From: Tilletiaria anomala UBC 951 | Taxonomy: Eukaryota > Basidiomycota > Exobasidiomycetes > Georgefischeriales > Tilletiariaceae | Assembly (NCBI RefSeq): GCF_000711695.1 | Contig: NW_013547004.1 | Span: 124,001 to 188,000 of the forward strand | Direction: 5' to 3' | Length of the DNA stretch: 64,000 nucleotides | Part shown: in pieces, positions 10,526 to 22,399 of the stretch | Layout of the letters: every line of letters starts with the position of its first letter | Position numbering within the stretch: position 1 is the stretch's first letter | The notes under the pieces: generated by a model | Database searches by the model: none | What the model was told of the DNA's origin: nothing | Seen by the model: the letters and a program-made list of their open reading frames with translations, nothing else | Program-made: the position numbers and the translations under genes

Positions 10526-13500
10526 ATGTTCGTGAGTGTCTTCGCAAGTGATGTTTAGGGAGGCTGCGAGCTACATCTGACAGCTAAAAGCGGTGCTGTC
10601 AGTGGAAATTCGGGTTCGCAGCCAACTCTTCGATCGATACCATCCTCGATCGGCCCAACGTGTCCTTAGAGGATATTCTTGACGAGGACGATTTATTGCA
10701 AGAATGTAAATCCCAGAATACAAAGCTCATAAGCTTTCTCCAACAACCCCGCATTCTCAAGCGACTCTTGGAGCATGTCGTAGGTGATGCGGACGTGGGC
10801 GGGGGCCAAGGGCCTGAATGGGAGGAGAAAGTGAAATTCAAGTGAGTCCTTTGATATATCTTGTTCAGAGTCTAAGACTGGTCCTTACATCATCCACTGT
10901 CTTTCAAGGTACCCGTACATCGCGTCCGAAGTCCTTTCATGTGATATCTGGGCAATCGCTGAGGGCCTGTTGGCGGATCCGAAAGGACTTCTTGAGCCTT
11001 TCTGGGATGTAATTCTGACATACGACGCCGATTCGCCATCGGCGCCCACGCCTCACCATTCGCATCCTCTCTTCGCTGCGTCTTTCAAGCTTCCGGCTCA
11101 CCTTGATGAAAGCGCTTCAGTTCCAACGAGCACTCCGCATGCTTCACTCGGCCGGACAGCATCGGACAGTGCCGAGCCAGGCCCCGGAAAGAGTGTGCTG
11201 GCTGGCTACTGGGCCAAAGTGAACGGCTTTTTATTGGACAAGAAGGCATCCGAGGTACGTAAGGGCTCAACAGCTCCAGACGACCGCCACTCGTCATATC
11301 TTACTGACTTGGTTTATTGCAGATGCTCGAATTCATCAAGTCCTTACCAATGATCACGGAGCGTTTTGCTGCTCATATTGAGACGCCTGCGGTGATAGAC
11401 TTGCTCTATCGGATCATCCAGTGCGAAGACACCAGCCCTTCAGCCGGAATTATCGACGTAAGTATCCTGCGATTAAGTCGCTGTCGTGACTGGGTCTAAC
11501 TTACTCTCAATCTCTCAGTGGCTAGCCGATCATCATCTGGTTCTCCTGCTGGTCGACTTGCTGTCCCCCTCTCATTCGCCCAATATTCACAACAACACTT
11601 CGGAGTTGCTCAAGGCGGTGATTGCGCTATCTGCGCCATCGCCTTCTACTCTCGCGCAGAATGCAGATCCGTCAGCCCCGGGCTTTGACAGCAGCATGTC
11701 AAGCGCGACGGGGGTGGCCAACAATCGCATTGTTCGAGACCTTGCAGGGGAAGATGTTGTCCGCAAAATGGTCACATTCATGTTAGATTCGGCAGATTCG
11801 GCAGTTGATGAGCCGCAGATACCCAGCTCGGAAACTCCGGCCCCTGTTCGAGCATCGAGCACAGAAGAGGAGGCGCCAATGCCACTTAATCCAAGAGACA
11901 GCCCTGCTTCGGAATCAAGAGTACTGGAACCCACAGATCCACGCCGCAGTCCACGCCCCTCGCCAGACTCACACCGTCAAGACAAAAGCAAGGCGAAAGC
12001 ACCGGAGGTCGCCATCACGCAGGAGACGCGCACATCCTCACTCGTTACGTGCATCAGCATCTTCATAGAGCTCATTCGTAAGAACAATAGCGACTACTTT
12101 GAGCAGCATCTCTTCCACACCCTCCGGTCACACCTACTACAACGACAACAAGAGTTGTCGGAGCAGCGCACAAACAAGGTCTCTCGCGTTCTCGAACAGA
12201 GTGGCACTCAAGAGCCACCACCGGACATGAATGAGGAGGATGACGAGATGGAAGGGATGGAGGAGGCAATGGCGGAAGTTTCGGAGAAGTTGGGCATTGT
12301 GCATCTCGGCCCCATGCTAGGGATAATCAGCGAAAGGTTGCCAGATTTCCAAAAACTGCTCACGCAGCCGAGTGAATCAACCGCAAAGCTCGCCATGACG
12401 ATCGGCCCCATCACGCCTCTGTCTTTCGAACGCTACCGCATCACTGAGCTTTACGCAGAGCTACTGCACTGCTCCAACATGGCGCTGCTGAATAGAGCGC
12501 CGGGATCAGGGCCACAGTACTCCAAACAGGGCACTCTGATGGGCGGCATCGATGGTCTTCAGGTGCTTGCTAAAGCGCTTCAAGGATTGGATGGAAACGA
12601 TGGCGATGACGACGCCAGCTCCACGGGCGTTGGGCATGGACAGGATCCCAGCGGCCCCGTCAGCATGCATCAGTCATCAACTCCGCTTGAGCAAGGGACG
12701 GAAGCATCAAAGGATGCCGAAGCCGACGCTCCGATGCGGAGGTCACGTCACCTTCGCGAGGAGTCGAAGGTCGGCACCAGCGATTCGGGCGAATTCATGG
12801 GCGATGAGAGTACCGATACTGCTGATGCAAGCTTCACTGCCGTGACGGGCGAGAACTCTTCATTTACGCTTGGCATAGTCGATGCCTCTCCGCCATCGGC
12901 CGATGACGACACCACTGCGGAAGTTACCGACGGCGTTATACAGCTCAGTCTCCATCAGCGCGCGCAGCACCTGTCTAATGGCGCCGTGCATATAGAGGCT
13001 CCGAACGAATCAGACTTGTTCGTTGGAGAGCTGCTCAAAAAGCGCTTCCATGAGTGCAGCGTAATTCCATCTATCCTTGTGAGTGCTCAAGTGACGCCTC
13101 ACACTCTTTGTGCGGGTGCTGATCTCCGAATTTCACGCAGCAACTCTTCTTTGATCACCATTGGAACAACTTTCTGCACAACGTCGTTTACGACATTCTA
13201 CAACAATTCTTCAACGGGCGAATGAATGGAGGGTATAATGAGCGGCTGACGATCTCAGTGTTCGCAGAGGGTGAGCTTTGCAAGCGAATTATTGAAGGGC
13301 ATCATGCAAACGAAGAATCTGCGTGAGTCGCCTTCTTGATGCATTGGCTTGGCGCAGTTGTTGACTCAAGATTTGACACTACAGTAATGGCCCTCGCAAG
13401 ATACGCTTGGGTTACATGGGCCACCTCAACCTGATTGCGGAGGAGACTGTCAAGCTCCTTGAGCGCTACCCACAAGAAATTGCGAAGGCCGTGGAAAGCA

Positions 13501-14725
13501 CCATGCCGCAGCCAGAATGGCATGAGCTGCTTCAAACGCTCCAGATCAATCGTCAGAAAGAGTCTGGGCCGCTCGCCGGCGGCAGACCCTCAATCGGCGC
13601 ATCTATCACAGGAATTGGCTTTGTAACAAATGGCGAGACAGCTGGCAGTGCGTGCACGTGATTTGGCACAGCGCTTTCGGAATTACTGACCTTGGTTTTC
13701 TTCAAAGGCGCCGAGGAGAATACGTTTGCTAGTTATGTGAGTTGTCAGGATGCCACCATTCTACACCTGATCGACAGGAACTGACATGCTTGGGCGTGCA
13801 GTTGTCTTCTCAAATCGGGAATCAATCGGACGATGACGACTCCGACGAGGACTCTGGCTGGATCGGAGCGCGCGTTGGGCGCTCCGGTCATGCAGATGCT
13901 GAAGGGTTTGACGACAGCTTCCAACCCATTGCCCATACTGGTGGCGACAATGACGTACGTAGCTTCATCCAACATGATGGCTTGGGAGAATGACACTGAT
14001 CAACCTTCACAGTTCGATGACGATTGGGGCCCCTTTGCTGGATCCTCGGATCCACCGACTGCCGAGTCATCAAATCCATTCGCTCAAAATTTGACGTCCG
14101 CAGACTGGGCTGCACGTGAGTCCCCCGTGACGTGATGACGCACACAGCAAAAATTCCTGACTTGCATTTGCAGAATTTCATCGCGAGGCTTCATCTGCAG
14201 CTTTTGACGACCCAGATGCGCAGGCAAATAGCGACTCAGCCTCACCATCGTCACGCGACAATGACGACCCCTTCGTCGATTTTTTTGATCCAGAATTCCG
14301 GAACAAAGATCTTATCATCAGTCCGCCAGCAGGGAACGTCGTCGCAGAGCGTGCTCGACGGCGATCGTCTGCCTCGTCAGGAAGCTCTGATCCATCCGCA
14401 GCCCAAGCGGTTCACGCAGAAGAGCCATTCGGGCCAGGCGTGAATGCTACGAAGACAGAGACAACGGTGAGTGGAGACCATGCTGCACACTTGTGAGCAC
14501 TTTCTCATTTTCCAAGTTCGTGCTTTGAAGGACGATGGACGCCTTGTACGTACCATTGATGACGGAGTCGGAGGCCAGATTCAGGTGGCAGTGCCTCTAG
14601 ATGACGTCGCTCTAGCGGTGGCGAGCGAGGCGGCCCAACGCGAGGATGCGAGCATCCCCAAGCCCGCCGCAGAAGATGGCGAAAGTGCAAAGGCGGCCTC
14701 GAGTGAGGACATCGCACTCTCATAG
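10526..14725 (+). CDS. SIT4-associated protein (SAPS family phosphatase subunit)
   Basis: Twelve exons: 10526-10531, 10603-10841, 10909-11254, 11323-11457, 11519-13078, 13141-13322, 13385-13647, 13708-13736, 13802-13954, 14013-14115, 14174-14466, 14531-14725; 1167 residues. SAPS proteins are regulatory subunits of PP6/Sit4-type phosphatase, acting in cell-cycle, nutrient and DNA-damage control. Seen: the family start MFWKFGFAANSSIDTIL, LEDILDEDDLLQECKSQN, then YPYIASEVLSCDIWAI and LEFIKSLPMITERFAAHI of the helical repeat core. The core resumes after a long low-complexity insert in the big exon with FFDHHWNNFLHNVVYDIL and KIRLGYMGHLNLIAEE. The C-terminus is acidic (DDDDSDEDSGWIG) and poorly conserved. 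The first coding exon is six bases, ATG TTC, and is needed to make the conserved MFW start. The gene converges on the serine-rich gene, 117 nt between stops. Confidence 0.92.
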
Positions 14726-14842
14726 ATGCGTTGCTCGCTCAATGCGCATCTTTCAGTACCCTTAGAATACATATACACGATGCGCGTGCTTGCAAAATGC
14801 GAATCCAAGGGGGAGCTGCTTGCATTTCCAAAGCGCAGTAAC

Positions 14843-17285
14843 TCAAAATGCGGTGTTCCAATATGTCTGCTCTTCCGCGGTTGAAGGCAGCTTCTCACGT
14901 CTAAGCATTACACCGCTGACGTTGGGGAAAGTGGATGCTTGACTGAGCCGGTCCGCATAGGCGAATGCATCAGACGACATCGATTGTCTTTCATCCGCCG
15001 AGGATGTTGCACTCGCGCGAGATGAGATTGAAGCTCTGTGCATTTCATTGGCGGACACAGAATGAATGCTGCTGACCGAGCCGGACCAGGCATGGCCAGG
15101 CGCTGTTGCATAAGATGCCATCGTCTGCGCTCTGCCACGCCCTCGACCAGGCGTGCGCGTTGCCGCCCGTGTGAATGTCATGTCGCCATCTTCTGCAAGC
15201 TGCACAGCATCACCACGTGCCATTTCGCCTCCGAGTCTGCCAGCGCGCGGCGTCATATTGATACCGTTTAGCACGCGGCTAGCCATCAAAGGGGATCGGC
15301 CGCCCTGCTCATCGAGTGAGCCTCCCAGTATGGCTGACTGCCTTTCACCCTCATTGGGCTTCGCACCATCGTCAACTCCGCTTAGCATAAGTGCGGAGCC
15401 AATCGCGTGATGCGCACTGACCCCCGCTGCCCCGGCTACCGAAGAACCATGGACATAGTGCCCGCCATGCGGCAAAGGCATTGGTGGGAACGGCGAGTCT
15501 GCCTCTCCGGCACCATAAAGGATACGATTGAGCGGTGTCGCGCTGCTCGGCGTCTGCGGACTGGAGGTGGAGTCTGTCGAGATGGAGCTGACCGAGCCAC
15601 GTGATGTGGGGTCTGAGCGATAAGACTGGTTGGTGTAGAATGAAGGGAGATTGCTGGCGGCGGCAGGGCCAAGGATGGCCTGGCTTGTGCTCGATGCCCG
15701 AGCAGGCAGAACAGGTCGGCTGTGAGCGTTTTTCACCTGCATTCCCATCTGCATCTGCACGCTGTCGCTCTGCGCCCTCGCCATTGGAACCGCTGCCTTG
15801 CCAGAAGGAAAACTGGAATGCATGCTCTTCTGTAGGTCGGTCTGAGAGCGGCCCGTGGCAGCGCTAGTAGGCGCCATACCTCGATGACGGTTGCTCTCTT
15901 TCGCCCAACTTGGAAGTGCAGGAACGTCGCCGTCGCCACTTTGGCAGCCGGAGCTCTCATTTTGTGCGTACGCTTGGCCGAGTTGCTGCTGTAGACGATC
16001 CATACTCTTCTTGGTGCCGATGGTAAGCCGCGCGCCACCTTGCGGTAGAGGGGAAAGCGGAAAAGTTGGGGACGCGAGATCACCGTTCGAGCGTTCAGAC
16101 GGTCTCCTGGATAAAGAGAACTCGTCTGCTGATCGGAAGCTCATGCTTGATTGGCTGCGCTGCTGCTCGCTTTCCCGCGGCGCCTTGCGCTGTCGTCCTG
16201 GTGTGGCGAATGGCGGGATGGCACCGCTACCTATTGTGGGCACAGCATCAGCAGAATAGACATGATGATCCATCCTCGGTCTTGGTGGACTTTGTTCCGG
16301 TGCGCTGGCTACTGCATTCGCACCTGGCAAAGGGCTGATGAATGAGCTGAGATCTAGGAAATGGCTTGAGCCAGCAGCACTGCCTTTGCCCGCCGTCAGC
16401 GAGTCTGTCCCCTTTTTCTTCTTCATTCCTTTCGATGCGAGCTTGCCAAATAGGCCATCCATCCAGTGCTGCTTGTACTCCCGTCCCTTGGCCGCCGCCT
16501 CGCCTGGAGTTGAAGTCTGTGCCAGAACTGTCATGGGCGTTGGCAACGACTCCAGAAGCTTGTACTGACGGTCAAATTCACGTGCAGAGGAGCAAGTGAA
16601 TGAGGAGATCGAGGCACTATCGTCGCAGTCCTCATCACGATCCTTCTCTTGCTCACGGTCGCGGTGGCTTTCCGTCGGTGACGCAGGCGCATTGGCGTGC
16701 GTTACCGCTGCCTGTGCGGCCGCTTGAGCTGCGAGGTTGCGCGAAGACTTTGACCGTTGGTACCACTGCGGCTTCTCGCCGGCATCCTTCCCCGACGGTC
16801 CGCCCGCTCGACCCTGGCTAGAAGCATGGCTTTCGGTAGAGACGGTGCGTGCCATGTGTATGGCAGCGCCACCTGTGCTCATGGGAGACGGTAGCGGTGG
16901 CGGCATATTGCCCATATACGGCATCGGCACACTGATGTTTGGCGCGTGTCCGGAGCGTAGCGCTTCGGTGCTGAATTTGGAACGCAGGTGCGACGAGGAG
17001 CGTGGCGGCGAGGCAGTCTGCATTGTAATCCTCGCGTTCGGTCAGCACCGCATGCTACAGTCAGGATGAAATACCAGTGCGGGGACTCACCGGACTCATC
17101 CGTCCCGCCTTTTCCGCACCAAAGCTCGGTCTTCGACTGTTTGTGGCCCGCACAGCGCTACTGCTGGGTGCGCCGCCGGGTTGAAGCGGGAGCGAGCCAG
17201 ACGGTCGAGATGATACAGATTGTTGGCTGGCGTACAATTGCGCCGTGGACGGCGCCGACATCGTGATGGTTGATGACGCGGGCAT
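14843..17285 (-). CDS. Serine-rich low-complexity protein, unknown function
   Basis: Two exons (minus), 17285-17091 and 17017-14843, give 789 residues. I do not recognise the family. Ser, Pro, Ala, Gly and Gln dominate, typical of a disordered protein. The least disordered part is about residues 205-270, with REFDRQYKLLESLPTP, GREYKQHWMDGLFGKLASKG and a lysine cluster GMKKKKG. The C-terminus ends REKLPSTAEEQTYWNTAF, aromatic after a polar stretch and perhaps a short interaction motif. Many SP/TP and RxxS sites suggest phospho-regulation (inference). No signal peptide or membrane segment. The single intron (17018-17090) has gtgagt and an acceptor reading tgcag, keeping phase 0. Start at MPASSTITMSAPS; a second Met at residue 9 is possible. 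Coding status is supported by one long frame and a clean intron. Confidence 0.75.
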
Positions 17286-19296
17286 GTTTCAAACCAGCGG
17301 GGCTGGGCGGATGGTCGATCCGGAATGGCTCGAGAGGCTGTAGGATCTGCGTTTGCGTGCGTGTTTGTTTGCTTGCGAGAATGGTGACAAATGACTGAGG
17401 ATCGAGATGAAGAAAGCCTGCGGTTGGGGTTGTGACTGACGGGGGTCTACAATGCAGTGTGCGAGTTTGGGACTGATTACCGGGACCAATAAACGAAGAG
17501 AAGAGCCGACTTGCAGATGACGGAGCGTTGGAAGGCACGGATGATGTTGTTACCGAAGCTGATGGTCTTGAAGTAGATCGTCGAGTGTCAATGACCAGGG
17601 TGCACCACCTATCATTTCTTCAGGCCCATGTTGCTGCGGTAGCCTGCCATGGGCGTGAGTACGAATTGAGACAATGCCTCTGCCCGGTGAAGAAGCGCAA
17701 AGCGGTGACGTATTTGATCGTTGTTTGATCCGAAAGGTCGCAGATAAAAGAAGGCAAGCTGAAGATCGATGATCTCCTGTTCTTGCTCGAAAGCCGCGCG
17801 AATCGGGTTGGTGTCCCAGAGCTTGCGTCCTGGCTCTGTTTTCGTCGTCTTTAGGGATCCGTGCTGGTCCGTGAGTCTGTCGCCAGTCTCTTTCCGCCAA
17901 TGTCCTCAGGCCTGGGCATAAGCGATTTCAAGTGGTGACTAAGCAGAGAAGCAGGCAGTTTAGCGTGCAGGGGCCCGGCCTTAGCACGGTGGACAGGGTG
18001 CAGATGTAGTCCAAGGTCGCAGTCCGGCTCCGACTGTTGACTCTTGACAGAGGCCACAGAGCGAAGTGGACGTTGGTGACCAAAATCGGCGGCGGTCACT
18101 GCGAAAGCTAAACCCTGAACACTGGATGCAACCTATTGCCTCCAATGCTTGAACATTGCGCAATGCACGAGCTCGCAGAATCTTGCACAGGGCCAAGGGC
18201 GAAGCGGGCCCTCCTTTTGTCTGCAGCAAGCTGGCCGACTCTGAATATGGTCGAGTTGTCTTGCTGTATGTCGCCTTTGTTGCTGCACTCTCCCATGTTC
18301 CATATTTCAGATTCCAGCTCCCACATAGTATGGTATGCATGTATCTGGCGTTCACAGCTCTTTCGCGGGCTGCAGTACACTACACATGTACCCCCTACAC
18401 TGGCAACCACAAACATGCACACTACAGATGTACCCTGGAGCCCCACGCGGCTCGTCCAAGCAAAGCAGTACATAGAGTGGGGCGCCCATTGGAACAAGAC
18501 ACAAACATAAACAGATGTCTGCGTGCGGTGTGCGTGAAGAAGTGTTCGATCTGATGGGGTCTGAGTTGCGACTCGCGAGCCTCGCGACCAGGGGCGCATG
18601 CAAGGAGGCGTATGTACGCGCCTGGGGCCCGTTTTGGGGGGAAGGGGGTAGATGCGGACGCGGAGTGCTCTGCGGAAACGAGGCTTCCATTTTCAGCGAC
18701 TTTTCGGCGGCTTGATCTGAGCGATGAGACGCGATCGATGTTCGTCACGCGTCGCGGCTCTGTTCTGCCCCTCACGATTTAGTTTGCCCTCGAGCAGACT
18801 AAAACAGAGATGAGGTTGTGCACGTGACACATTTTGAGCGGTATAGTATTGCTGCGACAGCCCGATGGCCGAGAGCTTTTGTTGCTCTTGTTTAAAGAGG
18901 GTCATGTTCTCCACAAGGTGCATACTCGGCCGAGAGAGTTACAAAGCCTATCCCGATGATGTCCGCTTACGGCAGGCGCCTACAGCCGTATAGCGCATGG
19001 CCCGTGTGACGTTGAAAGCGGACGGCTGCAGGGTGCAGTCCGATCAACCAACGACGTCAAATGCTCGCTCGGCGCTCTCAGAGGTAGGGCCACCCACCAT
19101 CCCCTCCTCCGCATTGGCCCCCCATTTCCTTTTTATATAGCCGGTCGGTCCATCCGCGCTGCCTATCTAAGTGGCCGTTTGTCCAATTGCTGACCCCAAG
19201 CTCATTCCGTTGTCAAGCGCACCTTTCGTTCCAAATATTGCAGCATTACAAAGGTGTAGATCCACAGCAGCACGCAGCAGCCTTGACTTGTTCAAC
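17286..19296. other. Intergenic, 2 kb, promoter of malate synthase
   Basis: No supported gene. A 76-codon frame at 18693-18923 (-) has plausible composition but no homology I know. The right end has an inverted CCAAT box and a TATA box ahead of malate synthase. Confidence 0.5.
19113..19140 (+). promoter_or_regulatory. Inverted CCAAT (ATTGG) and TATA box of malate synthase
   Basis: ATTGG at 19113-19117 and TTTTATATAG at 19131-19140 lie about 160-185 nt before the start codon at 19297, a good spacing for a core promoter with a short leader. Assignment is by position and sequence only. Confidence 0.5.
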
Positions 19297-21300
19297 ATGT
19301 CGCAGCAGGTCGAGGGCGTTCGCATCCTAGGTGCGTGGGACGCCCCGCATCGATCACCTCTTCTGCAGCATGCCACTGACCTTTTGCTTTACTTCCCCCG
19401 TACCTTCTCAGGTAAGGTCGAGGGCGCACACGTGCAGATCCTCACCCCCGAAGCAATCCGTTTCCTCGCTGTCCTCCACCGAAACTTTGAGGCCACCCGT
19501 CAGAGCCTCCTCAAGGCACGCCAGCTGCGGCAGACGCAATTCGACGGCGGTGCTCTTCCGGACTTTCTGCCGCAGACAAAGTTCATCCGTGAGGACCGCC
19601 AATGGAAGTGCGCCCCGCCTGCACCCGGTCTCCGCGACCGGCGTGTCGAGATCACTGGGCCTGTCGACAAGAAGATGGTAATTAACGCTCTCAACTCAGG
19701 GTGAGCAGCTCCCGGCCCTTATTTCTCTGCTATCGATTGAACCCGCAGCTGACGCCCGATATCATCTCTCTTTGTACCGATCGCGCTGCACAGTGCCTAC
19801 ACATACATGGCAGACTTTGAGGACTCGAACTCGCCGACCTGGTTCAACAACCTCGATGGCCAGGTTAACATGCGCGACGCCGTCTTCCGCCAGATCGACT
19901 TTAAGCAGGAAAATGGAAAGGAGTACAAGTTGAAGCCCCGTGGTCAGACTGCCACCCTCATCGTCCGCCCACGTGGCTGGCATCTCAATGAGGAGAACCT
20001 CTTGATTGACGGCAAGGCCATCTCCGGCAGTCTGTTCGACTTTGGTCTCTACTTCTTCACTAACGCAAAGGAGCTGATCCGGACTGGATACGGCCCTTAC
20101 TTCTACACGCCCAAGATGGAGTCTCACCTCGAAGCACGACTCTGGAATGACGTCTTCAACCTCTCGCAAGACTACCTTGCCATCCCACGCGGAACAATTC
20201 GCGCCACTGTGCTGATTGAGACCATCACTGCTGCATTCGAGATGGACGAAATCCTGTACGAGCTACGTGACCACTCTTCTGGCCTGAACTGCGGCCGCTG
20301 GGACTACATCTTCTCCTTCATCAAGAGGCAGCGATACAACAAGAGTGAGTGGCTTCAGCTTTGTTCCCAGCGGTGATTACAATACTGACGCTTTTTCTCA
20401 ACTTTGCAGACGCTATTCTTCCTGACAGGTCTGATGTGACGATGACAGTTCCGTTCATGCAGGCCTACGTCAACCTGCTCATTCAGACGTGCCACAAGCG
20501 CCAGGTCGCTGCTATCGGCGGTATGGCGGCTCAGATCCCTATCAAAGACGACCCGAAGGCAAACGATGTGGCGATGGAGAAGGTCAAGGCTGATAAGCTG
20601 CGGGAGGTCAAGGCTGGCCATGACGGAACTGTGAGTACCTTATGGATGAGTCACCGTTGAAGGAGGCTGAGCGGATCGATTTTCAACCCTTCTCGTATGC
20701 AGTGGGTTGCTCACCCTGCGCTTGTCAAGATCGCTCTTGAGATCTTCGACAAACACATGCTCGGTCCGAACCAGTACCACGTCCGTCGCGAAGAGGTCAA
20801 GGTGACCGCTCTGGACCTGCTCAACTCGAACGTCCCGGGTGCCATCACCGAGAAGGGTGCTCGTGCGAACGTCTCAGCGCTGCTCGGGTACTGCGCAAAC
20901 TGGGTCAACGGCCTCGGATGCGTGCCCATCAATTACATGATGGAAGATGCTGCGACTGCTGAGATTTCTAGGCTGGGTCTCTGGTCATGGGTCTACCATG
21001 GTCAATCAAGTGAGTCCGCTCTCGTCAACGCCTGCATGAATGCACTGAGGATTCTTACTAATCCTGTGATTCTCCTGTCGCCGCTTACTCGCAGCGAACG
21101 ACGGAACAAAGATCACGCCGCAGTTCGTCGACCAACTGCTCGCAGAGGAGGCTGCCAAGTTGACCAAGCTGGATCCTAAGGCTGTCGACCTTGCGCGCCG
21201 TTACCTGTCCGATCAGGTGCGCCAGAAGGCTCCGTCCGAGTTCCTCACAACCGACCTGTACCCGCACCTCCAGCACCACAAGGCGCCTGCGCGCATATGA
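19297..21300 (+). CDS. Malate synthase
   Basis: Exons 19297-19330, 19412-19700, 19794-20344, 20410-20630, 20703-21009 and 21095-21300; 535 residues, the normal eukaryotic length. It condenses glyoxylate with acetyl-CoA to malate, the second glyoxylate-cycle step, letting the cell grow on acetate, ethanol or fatty acids. Seen: [37 protein letters not shown] with the active-site Arg, the family signature [16 protein letters not shown], and [11 protein letters not shown] carrying the catalytic acid. All five introns are GT-AG and restore conserved motifs (for example [13 protein letters not shown]). The protein ends [11 protein letters not shown] only loosely fits a peroxisomal PTS1 ([SAC][KRH][LMI]), so location is uncertain. 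TATA and CCAAT-like boxes sit upstream. Isocitrate lyase is not in the window. Confidence 0.96.
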
Positions 21301-22399
21301 GTGCCCAGTCGCCAACCAGGTCTGACCAATAGCTTCACTCTTCTGCCATTGGGAGAAGGGGCGCGCAGCTCTCTTGACGCGGGGGCATGTTTCCATAATT
21401 TGTACACTTACCATGTGACTGGACTCGAAAATGACATGATCGTTTCTCTGCTACATTGTCACGAGGGGACTATTGGAAGCATAAAATTAAAAATTCTCAT
21501 TCATGGAGCGAACGAACGAAATAGAACAGGCTGACAGCTTCAAACAGTCCTTGTGCTATTAAGCGCTGGCCACGTCGGTGCGTGATGCCCTCTATGCTAT
21601 ATTTCGCTGAGCCGAGCCGAGATGGAAGAAGCGGCACCACAATTTCGGCGCTTCTGCGCGTCCGGAGCGATGCGGATGGATGTTGATGTGATGAGGAAGG
21701 CGTCTTTCTGCCAGCCGTTCCATCGAAGCAAGAGCCGGGTACGCACACCTATCCTTTCCATTTCGTTTTCAGACCCGAAGAAGTCGGCACACTTGGATGC
21801 ACCATGGAGCCATACGGCCTGCCACCGCGCTCGGTGAAATATAGGATATTCCGGGCCGCGTTGCATTGCGCCAAGATCTTGACATCCTCCGGTGGAATGG
21901 ACAGGCGAGGAGGCTATTTTAGATCGAAGGCGGCAATTACACTCTCTAGGCTCGGGAGTCGGGAGGTGCAGACAGTTGGATAGAACGTGGATGAACTACC
22001 CGCTCCGTAAAAAAGCTCTCGGGCCGTGCTCCTGCGCGATTCTGATTGATGGTGACGTAGGATGACGTTCTCTCACCAACCATGGCGTGTTTGTTACTGA
22101 CAACTGTGCTGCGCAGTGCGTCAAGTCAAATCCATGGTTGCCATGATTATTTGAACCTTGAAGCATCGCCCAAGTACACGCAGATTGGTTGGATGGAGTA
22201 CACTTGCTCAAGTCGCACGTACCACTGCAGAAGAGACTGCAGTAATAACGAGATCATGGTCTGATCAGCTCGCCAGCTTCCCCCTTAACTCCGACAACTT
22301 GAAAGTAGCGTCGCTCCGTGCGACGGAGCATTAATCACGCGACTGACACGAGCACTACTTCTGCTGTGCCTGCTCGCCTCGAGTCCTATCAGCAGCGCG
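21301..22399. other. Intergenic, 1.1 kb
   Basis: 3' flank of malate synthase and 5' flank of the TMEM184-like gene. A minus-strand frame around 21690-21930 reads like protein for about 50 codons, but no start, splice or family supports it. Confidence 0.5.

Noticed and set aside
18693-18923. 76-codon minus-strand frame (MHLVENMTLFKQEQQ...)
   Set aside because: Composition is plausible, but there is no family, no splice continuation and no neighbour logic; kept as non-coding until transcripts are seen.
21690-21930. Minus-strand stretch reading PPEDVKILAQCNAARN...
   Set aside because: Looks protein-like over about 50 codons, but an in-frame stop lies just upstream, there is no start, and no known domain.
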